From Rhizophagus irregularis (taxonomy: Eukaryota; Glomeromycota; Glomeromycetes; Glomerales; Glomeraceae): 64,000 bases of DNA. A program made the translations under genes and the position numbers. The notes beneath the pieces were generated by a model that worked only from the letters and a program-made list of their open reading frames with translations, was not told the DNA's origin and did no database searches. Every line of letters starts with the position of its first letter. Within the stretch, counting starts at the first letter, position 1. The stretch is taken from positions 2,728,001 to 2,792,000 of the forward strand of contig NC_089440.1 in assembly GCF_026210795.1 (NCBI RefSeq), given 5' to 3'. Below, in pieces: positions 38,243 through 49,675 of the stretch.

Positions 38243-41200
38243 CTAATGACTAATTTTAATTAATTGTTTAAAAATATAAATAATAATATTATTTAAAATT
38301 TTATTATATAATAAAATAAATATTAAAAAACAGGTTTTGTGATCACCAGACATTAAAGATAGGACCTTTATGGCTAAGATGATCTGTTACTAAATGAAGT
38401 CTACTTATGGAGTCAAACAATCACTTGACAGTATATATGTGAAGTACTATCGATATAACAAGTAGTTTATAGTTTAATTATATTAGAGTAGTTATTAAGG
38501 AATTTTATTTTCTTTATTTTTTACTTTAATAAAACTGCAAATGCATTGCGAAAAATAAAAAAGTAAATAAATATTAAAAAACATATATATATAAAGTTCA
38601 TATTACTAACTTTTAATATAATTATATTTATTAAAAATTAAAAAAAATTAAAAAATTTAATAATTTTATTATTTTTTTAATTGTTAATTTTTAGAAAAGG
38701 TAAATTCATATGCTTATTTTTCCAAAATAATAGCTTTTATATAATATAAAATTTAAACATCTTTATTATGTACAAATGTACAATTTTCATAAAATTAAAA
38801 AAATTATAAAAAATTAATTATTAATTTAAATAGTAAACATTAAAAAAATATATGTTTTTTTTTAACTTTTAATTAATATAGTTGTATCAAAGTTAGCAAT
38901 ATAAAACTTTGTATATATATTCTTTAATACTTATTTTATTATAGATTAAAATTTCAAGTAATATTTTTATATATGTTATTGATGAGTAATTAATAAAAAA
39001 AAGTTTCACTTACTTTTGTTTAAATAATGTATATTATTAATTTATTTAATATTAATATTTAATATTTTTAAATTTTAATTACATATAAAACCTTTATTAC
39101 TTTTAATTTATATTTATAAATTTCCAATTCTACCTAATATATTTATATATTTAATTATAATTTAAAGATTAAGCAAAAAAAAAAATTGGATTATAAGTTA
39201 AAAATTATAATATCTTTATTTTTATTGAAAATTTGGCTGGAATTATAATTACCAACCTAATTTATAATGCCTAATTTTTTTAATCTTATATAATTTTTAT
39301 AATTTTGGTAAATTTATAATTTAATGCCAGCCAGTATTTTATTAGAATTCTAATTCTGGCCAAAAGCACATCATAATGTTGGTACCATTCACTACTGGTG
39401 AACTTTAGTAATACTTTTAAAATAATAATAGATTTTGTAATTGAATTATTATAAAACTCTTTGCTATTATAATTACAAACAGTATTCTATTCAAATAACC
39501 AAATAGAAGGCTTATAATATAAAATTTTCTTTTTTCAAGTTTTCCCTTAAAATTATCTAACATTAGACTATATGCATTATAATCATTATTATTTTAAAAA
39601 TAGTATTTGTTTTTTTAAAAAAAAAAGTTTACCATCTCTAATAAAAGTACTGCTTAATGCTTTACCTAAAGTAAAAAATTAGATATTACATAATTTTAGG
39701 AATAAATGCTAACCATTATTTTAAAAGAATCATAAAAACGTCATTTTTAAGCTTAGATTTAAATAAATAAGGGGCTTTTTATATAAAAATATTTTTATTA
39801 TTTTAAATACTTTTTTTATATATAGAAGTTTGGAACTTGAGCACCTTTTTTGGAATAGAAGTAGAATTTTTTTATTTAAATATGGTAATTTATTTTTTAT
39901 ATTTGTAAAAAAATTGATAGACATAGCATACACTAAAGCAAATATGTAAAGATCACTTTTTTTTTTATTTTGATATCTATGTTTAATCTATTATCAATTA
40001 GAATTACGATTTGATTAGTTGACAACGATAAAAAAAAAAATTATGTAAAATCTTACGATATGAGTAATTAAAAATCTTACAATCCAAAATGACCTTCCAT
40101 CTGATTTTGATCTGATTATTGATATTTTTTTGATATTTTTTGATATTTTTGATATTTTTGATAATTGTAAAAGTATTTAACAATACCTCATTAATATTAC
40201 ATTGTAAAAATTACCCGGATTTTCTAAATTACTAGAATTTTCTTATTTGAATTATCAATCAAAAGATCAAAGATCGATGAATTTCTTGTATACAACCGCA
40301 GAAATCCAATGAATAATAATTATTATTTCTACCGGACCAAACCGGACCCGAGTTAATTTGTAATATATAATAAATATTCCGAATAATAATAATTTTTACA
40401 CAGATTTTTTCTATTTCATCAAAATATTTATGTTATTAAATAAATTTTTTAATATAAACAAAAAAAGTTAGACAAAATTATTAATAATATTTTTTATTAT
40501 TATTATTTTGCCACGGTTAATAAGTATCCAAAGAAAAAGTGACGCGGAGAAATTCCGAAGGAAATACCGGTTAAAATTTCATTGAAACGATAAAAAAGTC
40601 GGGAAAAATATAATTGATAATTTATATTATTTATATTTGTAATATATTAAATTCTCATGACTTTTTTTTTTGATGGGAAAAACATTTCACAAAATTAAGA
40701 TCAATCATTATTTTATGTATAATAATACTTTTCTATTTCATGTAGTGATGATTTCGCACAACCAACCACAAAAAAGATGAAGCGATAAAAAAAAATTTAT
40801 TTTTTTTTTTCGCGTGGTAAAAAACAGATTGTAATATTTATGCAACTTAATTGTTACCAATGTTTAAAATGTTTAATGTAATTCATTCATTTTGTAAGAC
40901 AAACAGTTATTATTATTTTTTAAAGTAAATAAATAACTTAGTAATAATAAATTAATAAATAGAGAAGTTCGGGATTATCAATGATACCAATTTCCGAGTT
41001 TGGAATTAAGTTTAATCACATATCACAACAGGTTGACCAACCATATATCAAATAAATTTTTTCACTTTATATAGCTTAAATCATTTAAAGAGTAATAATA
41101 AAACCTAATAATCAAATTCCGATCATTTTAAAAGTGAAAAACACTAGTAATAAACCATGATATTTAAATTTCATATAAATACTAAACTTAAAAAATAATG

Positions 41201-41810
41201 CTAGCCAAAAGATTTCTTTTTTTTTTAAGTTTGAATGGGATTGATACTGCGGTACTACCAAACAATGATAACACAGACCATATGTAATATATATTTTTCA
41301 CGTGGGTAAGTGGGAAAATTGGAAAATTCATATGACAAATATAACAAACCTGAAATTTCTAATATTGAAGTATCTAAAAGAAGTTTAGTATATAAAGAAT
41401 TGTCCGTGCGTTATCTTATAAAGAAAATATGATTTTTTTAACGGATCTACTCACATAAGCAAGTACAAAATTATTCTTCATCATTTTTCATCAATTTACA
41501 ATCAAATACAGCGCATAATATATAATTTTTTTTTTTTTTTTCCCCCACAAATTTTTTTTTTAAGATTATTAGTTTAATTCTAAATTTAAAAATATCCGTA
41601 AAATTGAAAAGGATTTTTATGCTTAAATTTTTTTGTATCATATCTTTAACTAATTTAAGTTCAAGTCCAAATCTCGAGATTATAATTACGGTTGTAAATT
41701 GCGGGGAATTAATTAAAGTAATTAAAGATAATCATATCTAATATCAATTCGATCATATAAACATTTAAAAGAAAATATTTTATTTGTTAATTAATATTTT
41801 TTTTTCTTTA

Positions 41811-41850
41811 TATAATATATATATTATATTATATATATATATATATATAT
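41811..41850. repeat. (AT)n microsatellite
   Basis: Nearly pure alternating A/T of about 40 bp. Confidence 0.85.
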
Positions 41851-44800
41851 TTTAAAAAAATATTTCGAGGACGGAGATACCAAATAAATCATGTGACAAT
41901 TGTGACATGGATTAACATGGTGCAGTTTAATGCAGTTGAGCTGTCAATTATGCTGCCAATTGTGCTCACATGGTAAAATTTATGATACCTTACACAGTAT
42001 ATGATTAAAAGAAAATTTGTTCTTTTGAAAGAAGTCATCTAAATTCTGAGATGAAAATAAAATAGGTGTAACAGGGACTAAGCCTCATTTATGTAATAAA
42101 GTGGCTTTGTAGATGAGAAATAATTTCTCCAGGGTAAAATACATTACCGAGTAAATATTAGTATAAAGTTATTCTCGTTTTAAAACTTGACATTTTAAAG
42201 TGGCTTTTAAACAAAAAAAAATTGACAGCTTTTGACCATCTGATCAAAACATCTCTTTTTTACAATGAAATTTCTTATAAACATTACTTAATTTAGAAAT
42301 AATCGTTATCATAATCGCTCGGGCCAAGCGTTATCTTCTTTTTTAAAAAAAAAACAAAAAAAGTCATTTGGCGTAGTTATTTTGATTCTTTTTCAATATG
42401 ATAGATATGTATGGTTAAATTGATTATCATTTTTTTTTTTAATGGTCTAAATGGAAACTAAGAAATTCCCTTAAAACTTTTTTAGAATAAATTTCTTTTT
42501 TTCTTTACTAAAAATTGCGTATTTTTTTTCCCTTTAAGATGTTGATTATTTTCCCATTTACTTTGTCAAGAAATTTGTTTACTTGAAAATTATCCGGATT
42601 TTATATTTTAGAATGGTGAAACTCTTAAAATATATTGTTTATTATTTTTAACTATTTTTATTTTTATTTTTTTTTTGGTTATAAAGTAAAAAGGAAACAA
42701 GTGAAAAGTTATTATTTATGGATTTTGAAACTCACGAGAAATTCAACCATTTTACTACAACAATATTTTTTTTTTACCTGAATTTTCTTTTTTAAATTTT
42801 CCCATCATTAAAAATTTTTTTAAACATATAAAGGAAAATTAAGGACCCGAAAAAGATTCTCTTATTTAATAACGTATTAAATAATGATGCCATTCATTAT
42901 AATACCTGATTTATGCAATATGCAGATATTGTCAATTCTAAGTCGAAAAAAAATAATTTTCTCAAGATTATCACAAGTTAACTTAATTAAGCATACATAT
43001 TATTATTTATATTTGTACATCAAAATATTTATATGCTATATATATATATAAATTATATTATATGTAATTATGTTAATTATGTTATAATTTTATCCAATAT
43101 AATTTTTAATTCATTAATTAATATATCACCTAAAATACATCACACTTTTTTAATGGTTTAACCTGAAAAAAAAAAACAAAAAAAAATTCTTGGTTTGGTT
43201 ATTTAAAATTTTTAAGGAGTTTTTTTCTTTATGTTTCATAAAAGAATCACAAAAATAATTTTTAAATTGTTTTAAATTACAAAATTATAAGACCATAAAA
43301 TTATTTGAAATTACACAAAAATTTGTTAATATCAATAATAAGAACAACTTTAACAAACAATAGAAAGAATGGATCACGCGACATTCTGGTTGTTTCTCTA
43401 ATTACATAATGAATCCTGTTATCGGAAGGACCCTTGACAACTATTGTATCAAGATTATATGATATCATTCTCGATTCTACGCTATGTATAGTATCGATCA
43501 TCATCATATTTTGGCATCACCAGAAAATCATGTTAACGAATTTTAGTGAATTATTCATTGTTAAATTTGGTTAAAATCACGCTTTTCTAAAAGTGTATCT
43601 ATTGAATTCCCATTTACATTATATTTTTGGGGAGGAGGAGGAAGGGTTCAATGAATATCTACAATTCCGATAACACTCCGTAAACAAAAAAAAAAAGATT
43701 TCTCGAGTTCATTATTTGTTTTCTTTATGTGATTTATGGCAAATTGATAGCCACTAAAAGGTGACCGATCCAATAATTAAAAAGTTGGGCTACACAATGA
43801 GGCAAATCGTGTGACCTCTTGCAGCATATCTACGTATTTCCCAAGTCATAAAACTTTATTTTTTAAAAAAAAAGCATAAAAAAGTATTAAAAGAAATTTT
43901 CTTATTATAGATTAGTTTGATAATAATATAAATAATTAGGTAATTATTTAGATATTTAGATAATTTTTTAAAATATTTTCTGATTTCTAATATATTTATT
44001 ATTAAATTCCCGAATATTTTAAGAATAAAATTCTAGGTTTTTTTTTTTTGAATGATGATCATAAATATTTAATATACTGTATGATGTTATTTGTTAAAAT
44101 GTAAATTTCCCTCTATTTCAACTGCATTTAGCACGATATACTCGATATACTCTCACGTTTATTGTATAAGTTGGTTTATCTGGTTATCCGATCTTACTTC
44201 ATCTTACTTTTTAATTTAACTATAATCAGAACGATTTCTTTTTAGGCGGATACATAAAAGTAATTTATTATTATATATTACTGTATGTACTCCACCTCTT
44301 TTCACTTCCTATTCAAATTTTTCACACAGTAGGTCATTTGCTATGTTATGTTGCATGATGCATATCAAATACGTAATTTAATAATCACTTAAAAATAAGT
44401 TATATGCTGTGTGACAAACGTAAACTTTAAAAAGTTCACTCGCGAGATATGCATTGATATGCTGTAATTCGTGATTTCGCGTTCTCGATATGTATATATG
44501 CATATTGAATCGTTACTTCTAATGTTGTATTAATTATATTTAATACATTACATATTTATTAAAAAAATGTTAGATATATGTTGGTTATATGTTGGTTTAC
44601 CTTCGTGGTAAAATAACACGAAAGATTGCATCATTATTTATATTCCTATAAATACTTGTCGACCCACTTTTTTTTCTCTATTATAAGAAATGTTTAACAT
44701 TTGATATTTTGATTATACATATTTTTTTTTTTTCGGGTTCGATTAAATCGATCTTCAATAAATACTTTTTAAGCCTTTTCGACCGTTTGACCGTTTTTTA

Positions 44801-44852
44801 AATAATCATAAATCTATTTATTTTGCTGATTTGTTTACTAATGATATATATA

Positions 44853-44853
<1 letters not shown>

Positions 44854-44886
<33 letters not shown>
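44854..44886. repeat. (ATT)n microsatellite followed by (CT)n
   Basis: About eleven ATT units, then TTTCTCTCTCTCTTT. Confidence 0.9.
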
Positions 44887-45082
44887 TTCTCTCTCTCTTT
44901 CCTTTTTTTTCTTCTTTCTCTAGAAACACGCTGTACATTTAAGTTTGTTTTTAACACATGTCAAAAAAATAAAAAATGATATAATATAATAATGATATAA
45001 TTTATAATTTATTTATCCATTGTTATTTTTTGAAAAAGTATTTTTTTTTCATATGAAAAATCAGGTCTCCTTATTTTTTTTT

Positions 45083-45210
45083 TACGATAACTATTCTTTT
45101 CTATTCTTTTACAATAAAAAAAAAACATTTTTACGATAAAATAAAAAACATCTTACGATAAAAAAAAAACATTTACGATAAAAAAAACATTTACGATGAA
45201 ATAAAAAAAA
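45083..45210. repeat. Direct repeats of TTTACGATAAAA
   Basis: Five TTACGATAA/TTACGATGAA units, four of them embedded in A-rich spacers of about 20 bp with ACAT linkers. They lie about 2 kb upstream of the F-box/LRR gene. Whether they are regulatory or slippage products is not clear. Confidence 0.6.
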
Positions 45211-45889
45211 GAATCTAAATAAATAAAAAAAAATGTTCTTTTTCTTTTTTAATTCGTAAATTCGAAAAATTAGGTTTTAGAAAAAAAATTATTTATTTGT
45301 TATAAACATTTGATTATTTTTATTTTTATTTTTTTTTTTGATGGAATAGATATTCTTAGTTTAATATAAATTTTTTTTTTTTTTTTCTTGTCAGACGATA
45401 AATAAATAAATAAATAAAATAAAATGATTTACGCCGTTATAAAATTATAATGAAATCTTTTTTTTTAAAGAAGAAAAAAAACTTGTTAGCTGTTGTATAG
45501 TTTTTTTTGTTTAGTTGTTATCTAATACATATATGTATTATGTATTATATAAAAAAAATCATTCCATAAAATTTTTGAGAGAAAAAAAAAAAGTAAAAAA
45601 ATAATTAAATTTTTTTTTTCGACTTTAGGAATATATCAGTATTATCACACAATATTATCACATATTTATCACATAATAACAACTAAAAGAACACTAGAAC
45701 ACTAAGAACAACTCTTTAGAAAAATCCATAAATCCATAATAATCTAATAATTCCAAATAATCGGTATAATCGGGATTAAATAAATTAAATAAAATTTCAT
45801 CATTATAATCTTATACAGTTAAAATGATTTTTTTTAGTTTCATGTAATCATGTTTCATAAAAACTTTTTTTATGTTTTTAGGTTTTAAA

Positions 45890-47139
45890 CAATTTTTTTT
45901 TTTTTTAGTTTATAATAATGAAATATGATAATAATAATGATGATATGATAATAATAATAAACTGATAATAATAATAATAACAATAACTGATAATAATAAA
46001 AAAAAAAATTTTTTTTTCTTTTTTAAAAAATGTAAAAATTACCAAATATCTTATTTTGTAACTTCTTGTTTGATAATCCTGTGCTAATCCTATTATATAA
46101 AAATTTTTTTTTTTTTTTTCAAAACTCGGATTTATTGAACGGTTTATTAACTTTACACAACAATTACCATACACGACATGTACCTGTCAGCAAAAAAAAA
46201 AAAATATTCCATTTTTTCTTGCATTTTTATTACGAAAATATAATTTTCTTTTTTAAATAAATAATTTTTTTTTCCTTTTATTTCTTTTTTCTTTTTTTTT
46301 TAAAGAAAATAATAAAAAAAAAAAGAAATAAAAAATTATAAAAAGAAAAAAAAGATAAAAAATAAAATAAAGTAAAATATGTCAAATAAAATAAAGTAAA
46401 TAAAAATTATTGTAAATAATACAATATAATATAATATATAAAAAAAAAAACAGTGAACTATGCCAATTTCCTCCTACGTTCTGATGCACCAATCTGATCT
46501 TATAAACAAAGACGCCTTACCATAAATTTTTTTTTTTTTTTTTTCCAAAGTCCCAAAAGTATTACTACCTATATTAGCTATTCTATCTAATACATAAATA
46601 AATTATATACGGTATTGCATATATTTTTGTATAAATAATAATCACATAAAAAAAAATTTTTTTTTTTTTATATTATGGTCCCAATGATCCAAATAATCAA
46701 GTTTGTAACTTGCAAATCATTAAAAATTGTATATATATTGTATATTTTTGATATAGCAGTTGTACAAGTTGTATAATCATCCATTCATAATCTTCAAAAA
46801 CTCGAAAAAACTATTCAAAAAAAAAAAACTTTATATATAGTTGTTCGTCGTTTATTTTTTTTATTTTTTTCGTGGTTATTTACCGTTTGACAACTAAAAA
46901 AAAAAATAAAATTTTTTTTTAAAAAAAAAAATTTTAAAAAAATTAAATAAAAACCAAAAAAAAAAACGTACGCTTCTTCACTTTTTATTATTTTTTTTTA
47001 TTATTATTTCATTTTTTATCATTAAAAAAATATTTTTTTGGATACATAAAAAAAACCAAAAAAGATTTCTATCAAATATTATTACCTTTTTTTTTTCTTA
47101 AAAAATAAAACGACACCTCTCTTCCAAAAAAAACCAACA
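45890..47139. other. Homopolymer-rich upstream region of the F-box/LRR gene
   Basis: Dense A and T runs of 8-20 bases, (ATA)n patches around 45917-46000 and short C-containing islands (46460-46520). No gene was seen. Probably a long promoter or 5' untranslated region. Confidence 0.45.
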
Positions 47140-48822
47140 ATGCACAACTTTAAAGAAATGATTTTTAATTTGATTTATAACGTAATAAGATTATGGTGTT
47201 CCCCTATACTCTTCGTCTGCAGACCAATATTAGATTTTATAGATTTTTTAATAGCGGAGTCAAAATCATCAAATAATTCCAATAATAAAGGTCGGACCGC
47301 ATCTTTTAATTCTTTATTAAATAATGATGGTTATTCATCATCGGTTCGTCATGGAAAAAAGAGAAGAAGGCAACAGTTTCATAATAATTCCTCTTATAAT
47401 AATGGTGGTAATATTAGAAGACTTACTGAAGAACAACGTCGTAAATTGATAAATAATCCGATGAGAATTCAATCGAGAAAAAATTCAATAATTTCTTCAA
47501 CAAAATTATCTACAAAACGTATCTCATCCGGTATATCAGTTACGAATAAATCAAAATATCTTATGATTAAAACCACTATACATCATTTACCAATAGAATT
47601 ATTATTATGTATATTTGAACAATTACCTAATAGGAAAGATTTCTATAATTGTTTATTCGTTTGTAAATCATGGAATTATATGGTAACCCCTTTCCTATAT
47701 AAATCTCTTCAAATTTGTCCTTTACCTCAAAATTTTCCAATTGAAAAATTTGGTCATTATATAAAAGTACTCGATTTTTCTTCATCAAGTTACGATAAGG
47801 TAGATAAAGTAACTGATGTTTTAATTCAAACCATAGCTATGGCTTGTCCTCGTTTAAGGTGTATTAATCTCAATGGTTGTAAACATTTATCTGATTCTTC
47901 TTTAGAAGCTATTTCAAAAAATTCTTGTTCTTCCTCTTTATTATCAATTAATTTATCTGGTTGTAGAAAGATTACTGATATTGGTTTAAAACATTTATCA
48001 AAATCTTGTCATCATCTCACTTCATTAAATGTGGCTGATTGTGGTAAAATATCTGATAAAGGTGTAATATATATAGCGAAAGGTTGTCCCGGATTAAGAC
48101 AAATAAGATTATCCGATTGTCCAAGAGTAACAGATCAATCTATTGAAATTTTGGTACAAAATTGTACTAAATTATGTTGGTTAGATATTGCAAGAATAGG
48201 TAGAATTACTGATTCTTCCGTAAGAATTATAGCAAATTCTTGTAAAGAAAATTTGGAACGTTTAAATTTAGCGAGACCTTCTCCTTTAGAAGTTCTTTAT
48301 TCTTCCGCTCTCGCTAGTCCTTCACTTCTACCTATTACATATATTAATGATGATATTTCCTTTGATGGTGATGGTGATTATCATGACGTGATCAGGAGTG
48401 TTAGGAGTGATACTGAAATAACTGATGAATCAATAGCTTTATTAACAAGACAATGTCCGAATTTACAATTATTAGATTTATCTTACATGAATTCCATAAC
48501 AAATTATTCGATAGAATCTATAGCAAATAATAGTTTTTCTTTGGTTTGTTTAACTATAATAGGTTGTAGATTTGTAACATGCGATTCATTAAGATATTTG
48601 GCTCAATTAAGACGTAAATCTGGTCATTTAGGTTGTATAACTATGGGTGATGCTGCTGGAATAACTGAAAAAGATATTGAAAGTATTACAAATGAACCGG
48701 AAGGTCTTTTGTCCGGTTGGCAGAAAAGTTCTGTAGATGAAGATAGTTTAAAAGAAATTTTAGGCGGTGTTAGTTGGGATTATACATGTTGCCGAAATAT
48801 TTCGGCTATTTCGCCCACATGA
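47140..48822 (+). CDS. F-box/LRR protein of the AMN1/GRR1 type, C-terminus altered by a MITE
   Basis: Single exon, 560 residues. The N-terminus is hydrophobic (residues 5-38) and followed by a basic N/S-rich linker. The F-box lies at about 149-200: HHLPIELLLCIFEQLPNRKDFYN...CKSWNYMVTPFLY. From about residue 220 come cysteine-type LRRs of about 26 residues, e.g. CPRLRCINLNGCKHLSDSSL, SINLSGCRKITDIGLKHLSKSC and LRQIRLSDCPRVTDQSI. One acidic insert near 390-425 breaks the array. The family acts as substrate receptor of SCF ubiquitin ligases; AMN1 acts in mitotic exit in yeast, but a specific role here is unproven. Residues 548-560 are encoded by the MITE starting at 48781. Without it the frame would end D-V-G-N-W-stop at 49207-49209 (552 residues). 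Confidence 0.9.
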   Translation: MHNFKEMIFNLIYNVIRLWCSPILFVCRPILDFIDFLIAESKSSNNSNNKGRTASFNSLLNNDGYSSSVRHGKKRRRQQFHNNSSYNNGGNIRRLTEEQRRKLINNPMRIQSRKNSIISSTKLSTKRISSGISVTNKSKYLMIKTTIHHLPIELLLCIFEQLPNRKDFYNCLFVCKSWNYMVTPFLYKSLQICPLPQNFPIEKFGHYIKVLDFSSSSYDKVDKVTDVLIQTIAMACPRLRCINLNGCKHLSDSSLEAISKNSCSSSLLSINLSGCRKITDIGLKHLSKSCHHLTSLNVADCGKISDKGVIYIAKGCPGLRQIRLSDCPRVTDQSIEILVQNCTKLCWLDIARIGRITDSSVRIIANSCKENLERLNLARPSPLEVLYSSALASPSLLPITYINDDISFDGDGDYHDVIRSVRSDTEITDESIALLTRQCPNLQLLDLSYMNSITNYSIESIANNSFSLVCLTIIGCRFVTCDSLRYLAQLRRKSGHLGCITMGDAAGITEKDIESITNEPEGLLSGWQKSSVDEDSLKEILGGVSWDYTCCRNISAISPT

Positions 48823-49183
48823 CAAACTGGTCAAAGCAAAATCATCTGATTTCATAGATCTGGCTGAAATTAGGCTTCAAATAGGTTAATCCGGGTCTGA
48901 AGAACCTATGAAAGAACTTTTGAGGAATTTCGACCAACTTACATAATTTCGGCAGGGCTCTGGAATTTCGGACAACCTATATTTAATATATGGCCAAAAC
49001 TTTAAAGTCCGATTCGAAATTATTACAGATTATGCCGAAATTTTCTGAAGTCTGCTAAAAGTTGCTGCAGATCTGGCCCAAATTATCTGAGGTTTAAAAA
49101 AATTTATTGATATATCTACAAGTAGCTATATTTTGGAGCCGAAATGCGGCCGAAATTGAAAAAAAGTTTCGGCAACATGTATA
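48781..49183. mobile_element. MITE (403 bp) inserted in the last codons of the F-box/LRR gene
   Basis: Perfect 17-bp inverted ends TATACATGTTGCCGAAA at 48781-48797 and 49167-49183 are flanked by GTTGGGAT at 48773-48780 and 49184-49191 (TAGTTGGGAT if two ambiguous bases are counted). The interior holds many CCGAAA/TTTCGG motifs. The 8-bp (or 10-bp) duplication fits hAT or Mutator-like elements. It supplies both the new C-terminal 13 codons and the stop at 48820-48822. Confidence 0.9.
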
Positions 49184-49675
49184 GTTGGGATGATGTGGGT
49201 AATTGGTAATCGGGTAATTGGTAATCTAAAAATATAATCTGTAGTATGTAGATATTATTATAATTTGATTTATTAAAAAAAAAAAAATTTTATTATTTTT
49301 GAACAATTTATTTTTCTGAAAGATTTTTATATCATTTATTATATTAGTCATGAAAAAAAAAAATTTTTTTTTTCTTTTTCTTTTTTTTTTTTGTATATAT
49401 TTTTTAGTATTTATACAGTATTTTTTTTTTTTTTTTTTATGGTCGGACAAAGAAAAAATAAATTCTAATACGCATTATCATACTTTATTTTTATCACGAA
49501 ATATTTACATTAATACTGCGGTTGATTGTTATTGATCATCGAAAAAATTGAATTATATTTTAATGATTTTAATGGTTTATTTATCTTGTTTAATACGGAA
49601 CGTCCGAATTTTATTAATTTCTTTTTTTAAGATAAAGCTTCACCAAAAAGTCATTAATAATAACAACAAAACTAT
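49184..49675. other. Spacer between convergent genes
   Basis: Contains the displaced original 3' end of the F-box/LRR frame (to 49209), then poly(A)/poly(T) tracts. The open frames here on both strands are homopolymer artefacts. Confidence 0.6.

Larger units (their letters stand above)
18295..47139. other. Gene desert of about 29 kb rich in transposon remains
   Basis: No intact gene is supported across this stretch. It is very AT-rich and holds the mobile elements, retroinsertions, satellites and relics listed separately. The parts not covered by those entries (for example 20.3-23.6, 38.3-41.8 and 41.9-44.8 kb) show only A/T homopolymers and short chance open frames. One 68-residue minus-strand frame at 43301-43507 has slightly less biased composition but no recognisable family. 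Confidence 0.6.

Noticed and set aside
43301-43507. 68-residue minus-strand frame
   Set aside because: No recognisable domain, isolated in the desert, and no poly(A) or duplication footprint around it.
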